64,000 nt of DNA from Spirometra erinaceieuropaei (lineage: Eukaryota > Platyhelminthes > Cestoda > Diphyllobothriidea > Diphyllobothriidae): positions 4,895,531 to 4,959,530 of the forward strand of contig CACRXP010000002.1 of the NCBI GenBank assembly GCA_902702965.1, in the 5' to 3' direction. Position numbers and translations under genes: made by a program. The notes under the pieces are model-generated. The model had not been told where the DNA came from. It searched no databases and saw only the letters and a program-made list of their open reading frames with translations. This document shows, piece by piece, positions 59,617 to 64,000 of this stretch (positions are counted from its first letter, which is position 1; every line of letters starts with the position of its first letter).

Positions 59617-61163
59617 CAGTACCTGTACTAACTCATGAAATGCAGAATCGGTAAACACTACGGCTCCCAAAGTCTGGTAGCGGAAAATAAACCATGTGTC
59701 AAAGAAATAAAGCAAAGTTTGGTTTAGAAAATATTATTTACTGAAATAAAAATAAATAATTTTTGACAGAAATCATATTTTCGATAAACGCCTATATTAC
59801 AACCAAGTTAATAAAGGCTACGTATGAGGGCGTAAAAAGGAGGAGGGCGCATAAAAGGGCAAAAATAATTAAGGACAAAAACAGATACAAAAAATCAGTA
59901 CTTTGTTGATTGTCCATTTGGGTTAATAACGGCAGAAAGCCTGTCAGACATAGACATGACGAGGTTGTCTATGGTGGATTGTAAAATGTAATTATTGAGT
60001 ATGAAATCCAATTTGTCCTGCATTGACAGAGTCTTCTTAGCTTTGTGCCAAATTCTTTTGACTATTCCAAAAAGATTTTCGATAGGATTCAAATCGGGAC
60101 TGTTGGCCGGGATGAAAATGGATTGGAGGCCAAGTGCGGAGAGGGTAGTTGTTGTCTAAATTGTTAGATTATATTTGCGAGCGGCATCAAATACGTAACT
60201 CGTTAGAGCGGTGGACAGGTGCATTGTCGTGTAAGATTGCAGTATCCATTCGGCGCCGAGTTATGTCGTTGTAGCCGAAAGCATCCTTTACAATTGCAAT
60301 AAACACCGTAAATATGGCTTAATCATGCCCTTCTGCCGCTGCAGTTCAAATTACTTCATCCTTTTCCTTATGATGTTCATAGAGAACGTCGGCAGATGTT
60401 CCCGTTGAATGGTCTCAATGGGCGTGTAATGAAACTTTTTTTAATGTACAACGAATAAAATCGTCGTCTTGCTTACTTGTGGACCGTCTGGGTCCCCCTA
60501 TCTTATTTCTAGAAACAGTTTTATCATTAATCATGCGCCATAGAGTGACCTTACTAATATTGAAAATACTAGCCAACGACTCACACGGGATCCCCTCCGC
60601 CGCTAATTTTCGAATACGCTGGAAGTCAACTTCGGATTATATTGTTTAGACATAGGTATCGTCTGGCGTGACAGAGAAAGGTGACGGCATGTCGCGCGAA
60701 CTCAATATATATTCGTTTACGATACGCATTTCGGTCTGGTAAAGCAATCACACTGATAAACTTTTTTATTTCGGGATTTTGAAAAATAAATCTTTGCGGA
60801 TTTGCAAAATAGAATTTTTAGATGAAGAATCGTACCTTATTTCCTGAACACAATAAGATATAATTTATCTGCCTTTCCCTGATTTTCTTGATATTAAAAT
60901 TTATTTTTTTCTTTTTTAACGAAAGTTTATTGAAAAATTTCTTCCATTTATTAATCTTCTTAAACACAAGCAGGAATCCTCCGATTTCGCCTAAATTCGG
61001 CCCGTTTTCTATTTAATATACAGATCCGTATCGAACTTTCCTTCAGCAGACGGCCTTTTCGTCGTTATCTCAACTAAAAAAACACAAACAACAACACCAA
61101 AAATACGCTACAGTTTCCACTCTAATTTTGACCTTGGCATTTCATGAGTTAGCACAGGTACTG
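59617..61163 (-). mobile_element. Tc1/mariner-type DNA transposon relic (1,547 bp)
   Basis: The element has 27-bp terminal inverted repeats at 59617-59643 and 61137-61163, both starting CAGTACCTGT and ending CTAACTCATGAAATGC, with one mismatch. TA lies immediately outside each end (59615-59616, 61164-61165), the standard target of this superfamily. A degenerate transposase lies on the minus strand inside. The tips share CAGTA and GCTAACTCATGAAAT with the window's MITEs. It is nested inside the LTR-like unit. Confidence 0.85.
59895..60653 (-). pseudogene. Tc1/mariner-type transposase, degenerate
   Basis: A start MSKQYN at 60653 is followed, after a frameshift, by a helix-turn-helix region (RIRKLAAEGIPCESLASIFN, then SKVTLWRMIND) and a GRPR-like linker (GGPRRS). 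After several stops come the second catalytic aspartate (LHDNAPVH), then SPDLNPIENLFGIVK with the glutamate, and the C-terminal VMSMSDRL and STKY. An intact enzyme would cut and paste the element at TA sites. The region between the helix-turn-helix and the catalytic core is too short, and the first catalytic aspartate is not placed, so it is dead. The aspartate-to-glutamate distance is 145 nt, longer than the classical DD34E spacing and not a multiple of three, so indels prevent subfamily assignment. Confidence 0.85.
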
Positions 61164-61170
61164 TATATTA
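61164..61170 (-). promoter_or_regulatory. Split TATA box of the LTR-like unit
   Basis: On the minus strand TAATATA abuts the transposon end; the other half, AATAG, starts at 59614 on the far side of the element. Deleting the transposon and one TA gives TATAAATAG, 18 bp downstream of the nearest heat-shock element. Confidence 0.6.
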
Positions 61171-61185
61171 GCTTCCGTGCGTTTA

Positions 61186-61195
61186 GGAACATTCC
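61186..61195. promoter_or_regulatory. Heat-shock element 1
   Basis: GGAACATTCC is a perfect head-to-head pair of GAA/TTC units (nGAAnnTTCn), the binding unit of heat-shock factor. Confidence 0.6.
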
Positions 61196-61223
61196 GTCCA
61201 CTGACGTGCCAGCCGTTGAGGGC

Positions 61224-61238
61224 GTTCTGGAATGTTCC
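61224..61238. promoter_or_regulatory. Heat-shock element 2 (three units)
   Basis: TTCTGGAATGTTC gives three alternating units, TTC-nn-GAA-nn-TTC, with no mismatch: the minimal trimeric heat-shock factor site. Confidence 0.65.
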
Positions 61239-61261
61239 TGCCCCGAGCGTGCTGGTCGCTG

Positions 61262-61266
61262 ATTGG
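61262..61266 (-). promoter_or_regulatory. CCAAT box 1
   Basis: CCAAT on the minus strand (GGCCAATCAG), between heat-shock elements 2 and 3, as often seen in animal heat-shock promoters. Confidence 0.45.
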
Positions 61267-61296
61267 CCACCGCGGGCGCGATAGCCCCCCCCCGCG

Positions 61297-61314
61297 GAAA
61301 CGTCTGGAATGTTC
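61297..61314. promoter_or_regulatory. Heat-shock element 3 (four units, one mismatch)
   Basis: GAAACGTCTGGAATGTTC gives GAA-nn-GTC-nn-GAA-nn-TTC, one mismatch in the second unit. Confidence 0.6.
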
Positions 61315-61326
61315 GATCAGCCATTG

Positions 61327-61331
61327 ATTGG
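61327..61331 (-). promoter_or_regulatory. CCAAT box 2
   Basis: CCAAT on the minus strand (GCCCAATCAATGG), just distal to heat-shock element 3. Confidence 0.45.
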
Positions 61332-61482
61332 GCCGCACACGTGAACAAAGCCATCACGCGTGCTCGGCGCTGCAGAGCTCGCCGGTCGCTCGTCTAACTT
61401 CACGCGTGACTCACGTCGCTGGCTTGGTCCCCTGTTTAACGTCTTAGGCCGTGGCTCTACGCCGCTTTCACTCTCCATAACA

Positions 61483-62836
61483 CACGTTTTTATTCAAAAA
61501 CTACAGGTTTGCAGTTGACCTAGCTACTGTCCATCTCTTCGATGGTGTAACAGGGCGCAAAATTAGTCTTAGCCAAGGCGATAGATAGGATCCCCATTGC
61601 ATTGGAAAATGAGAAGATCACATAGTTGAACGGACATCATAAAGGTATTTTGAAGTGCTCGTTAACCTACCTGCCTCTGTACGTTCTGTGTGGGCTGCTG
61701 TTAACGTGTATGTATCTAGCTTTCAGCTGTCATTTGATGTCCTTGCTTGTTAATCTGCCGCCGTCTTCTGGATTATCTGGCTTATCTTTGGTCATTTGCA
61801 GAGCGGATATCGGGTAGTTATAAGTCTGTGGACGCTTAACTAAACTTCCTAGCCCTAAGCTCTCAATTTCGGCCTCGCCTGTCTCTGTTAGATCCATAAA
61901 ACGTACAGTATGTTCGTGATAGTCGAGTGATTTTTAATTCTATAAGAGGCAGCATAGGCTTTTCCTATTAGAAATCAGATAAAAGAGACTCTCATGGAGG
62001 CAGTCTGCAGACAGACGTGACCGTCTGCAAAGTACCTCAGCCTGTTTTGCTTTGCTTTGGAAGGACAGACTATTATTTCGTTGATTTTAGGATTATGATT
62101 ATTGAAGAGACAAAAAACCAATTCATCCTGGGAATAGTCCAGTGCGATGGCAAAAACCGCTGTCCCTTAGTTATTTCCTTCATTGTATCGTATGAATAAC
62201 TTAATCGAGATAAAGGTCGAATGAAAAGGCGATACGAGCACGCGCGTTCCGTGGAAGCCGTTGCGCCATTCATCCTACATCCAGTTATGTCAGTCTAATT
62301 TACTTAGCATTTACATCGCAAACTTCGATACCACTGACCTTGGGAAAATGGAGATGTATTGGCTTTTCAAATTATTAAAACGCAAGCCATTCATCCAGAT
62401 GAAAACCTGAGCTTGTTTCCAGTTGTCATCCCTTGCTGCACAGTTTCGTTTTTTTGTTTTTTAGGGAAAGAAAAATTCATTGGCATTAACGAAGCTCACA
62501 GCAACTGATCAAAATCCTTCCTACAACAGTCACTGTTCACTGGGTGCGTAGCAAACCAGCGCGAAGCAAATGTTACTGTTTCATACATTATGCAACAAAC
62601 TGTCTATTTGGCCTGATTTTGATGTAGATTTTTTTTACGGAGACAATCAAACAGGTTTGTATGTAGCACAAGTCTGTTTGCTTCAACTAGCCAAGCTGTC
62701 AGACTTATGGTGACCAGGGCTGAGACTGCATGCTGGTTCCGTCGCCTTCAACCAAAAGTCATGGAAGACTTCCCTAAATCCGTGTTTTTGGGGAAAACGT
62801 GATTTGAGTACAATGTTCTGCAGGTTGTCGTAGATA
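61483..62836. other. Unannotated stretch
   Basis: No gene or classified repeat recognised between the LTR-like unit and the last MITE. Short open frames only. Confidence 0.45.
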
Positions 62837-63830
62837 CAGTGAGTGACCTATCTCATGAAATGTTGGTTGAAATTCTGAAATGCTTTTTCGATTAGGAAGG
62901 ATTACTTGGTAGCGGTTGTAATACTGATTATCATAGGGCATACTCTTATAACATTTTAGACTTGGCAGGATGTCGGCTTTTAAAAGCACTTCTTTTCAAT
63001 CTCCTGTAAAAAGCGCGCTTGGTAAAAAATGACTACTGAAGTAGCATGTATTTTTCCCATTGATTTTCGATGGTCTTGAAAATTCAAATATATTTTATAG
63101 AAGCCATAAACAAAAATATGCTTTCTTGTAGTCAATCAATAGAGAATCACGTCTTCTTTATAGTTTATACTTAAAAAATAAGTATAATTAGGGTTTAAAA
63201 AAGTTTTCTAACTGCCGAAAAATTTGGAGCCTGATCATTCGTTGCATTAGCGCTTAGTGATTACACTCTACAAGGTGCATGCGTTCCGCGTAAAGAAAAT
63301 CCCATATTTTTCTATGTCATTTAAGAGATATCATACAGGGTCCATAAAATTTTGCAATGGATGCGGACCATGTTGTAAATTTCATGAGGAGCAGTGGTAA
63401 ACGGCCAAGTACGATGCTATGTGAATGGACATTTCGAGGTCTTAAAAAGTCTCATAATTAGAAACTTTTTAAAACCTAACTATACTCCTTTTTTAAGTAT
63501 AAAAAAATAAAGAAGACGTGATTCTCTATTGATTGGCTACAAGAAAGCATATTTTTATTTGTGGTTTCTATAAAATATATTTGAATTTTCAAGACCATCG
63601 AAAATCAATGGGAAAAATGCACGCTACTTCAGTAGTCATTTTTACTGAGCACGCTTTCTACAGGAGATTGAAAAGAAGTGCATTTGAAAGCCGACATCCT
63701 GCCAAGTCCAAAATGTTATAAGAGTATGCCCTATGATAATCAGTATTACAACCGCGACCACGTAATCCTTCCTAATCGAAAACGCACTTCAGTATTTCAG
63801 CCAACCTTTCATGAGATAGGTCACGCACTG
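62837..63830. mobile_element. MITE copy 10, full length (994 bp), best-preserved
   Basis: Left tip TA|CAGTGAGTGACCTATCTC; right tip in reverse complement TA|CAGTGCGTGACCTATCTC. The arms pair closely for about 375 bp, from the tips through AGCCATAAAC and AATAGAGAATCACGTCTTC and its mirror near 63,513-63,535, leaving a centre of about 240 bp. TA is present on both sides. No transposase frame. It is the most hairpin-like and probably the youngest copy in the window. Confidence 0.9.
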
Positions 63831-64000
63831 TAAATTTTAGCCAGCAGAGTTGTATTGTGGCGACAGTAAACAGTGGTCACGACCAAGCTTCGTCAGAAAA
63901 GGAAATTACAAGCAGACTTCTCCAGCATATTTGGCGATACGTCTATGTATAAGCTCAGTTTACAGCAATGGAAAATCCGTGCATGTCGGTAAAGACAAAA

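Larger units (their letters stand above)
59502..61482 (-). mobile_element. Solo-LTR-like unit (~430 bp) split by a Tc1/mariner insertion
   Basis: On the minus strand the unit starts TGTTATGGAG (at 61,482) and ends GGTCATAACA (at 59,502), a 7-bp perfect terminal inversion of the TG...CA type. Flanks are CACTT (59497-59501) and CACGT (61483-61487), a 5-bp duplication with one mismatch. Removing the 1,547-bp transposon and one TA leaves about 432 bp. In order it then has heat-shock elements, CCAAT boxes, TATAAATAG and, about 45 bp later, AATAAA: the U3-R-U5 logic of an LTR. No internal coding region adjoins it on either side. Alternative: a heat-shock gene promoter whose gene I cannot find. Confidence 0.55.

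Noticed and set aside
61547..61560. TGTAACAGGGCGC as the start of a plus-strand LTR
   Set aside because: The nearby TGTTATG/CATAACA pair gives a longer terminal inversion and a near 5-bp duplication, and no matching plus-strand LTR end was found.
1..64000. CRISPR array, prokaryotic operons or phage genes
   Set aside because: No regularly spaced short repeats, no ribosome-binding-site-led ORFs and no dense coding were seen. Repeats are dispersed and eukaryotic in type.

Overview
The window reads as non-coding, transposon-dominated DNA from an AT-rich animal genome. A flatworm, and more specifically a diphyllobothriidean tapeworm (Schistocephalus/Spirometra/Dibothriocephalus group), is the best fit. 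That placement is an inference from two things: a degenerate minus-strand reading frame at 33.5-34.3 kb with the C2H2 zinc-finger tail I associate with RTE-type retrotransposons of those worms, and several Penelope-like element remnants. There are no operons, no long intact ORFs, and no host exon that I can defend. Most open frames here are short, start at non-ATG codons and show no recognisable domain.

Layout. 0-5.4 kb: two near-palindromic MITE copies, fragments of a dispersed repeat ('family A') and of a tRNA-Arg-like SINE, plus one SINE monomer at 5.2 kb. 5.4-13.2 kb: AT-rich DNA with nothing recognised. 13.2-15.0 kb: a 230-bp insertion with an exact 13-bp target duplication, then family A interrupted by an inverted-dimer SINE with an exact 12-bp target duplication, then half a MITE. 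17.2 kb: an 89-bp tandem duplication. 18.6-19.6 kb: a full-length MITE. 21.6-23.4 kb: a second inverted-dimer SINE and two Penelope fragments in opposite orientation. 26.8-30.3 kb: two more MITEs. 32.5-34.3 kb: a GC-richer block with family A and the RTE zinc-finger relic. 35.8-38.6 kb: a dispersed direct repeat flanking a head-to-head pair of a second tRNA-like SINE. 42.5-43.5 kb: a MITE. 45.3-47.4 kb: the best protein-coding relic, a Penelope reverse transcriptase plus GIY-YIG endonuclease with three clustered in-frame stops. 49.0-49.9 kb: a MITE. 58.1-63.8 kb: a Penelope-type tail, a deleted MITE, an apparent solo LTR split by a Tc1/mariner relic, and a full-length MITE whose inverted repeats are about 375 bp.

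The most interesting locus is 59.5-61.5 kb. On the minus strand, an LTR-like unit of about 430 bp carries three heat-shock elements, two CCAAT boxes and a polyadenylation signal. A Tc1/mariner-family element inserted into a TA dinucleotide that had been part of a perfect TATA box; removing the element and one TA restores TATAAATAG. The transposon's 27-bp ends resemble the tips of the roughly 990-bp MITEs scattered through the window, so a relative of it may have mobilised them.

Coordinates of degenerate repeat ends are approximate where stated. All alignments were done by eye.
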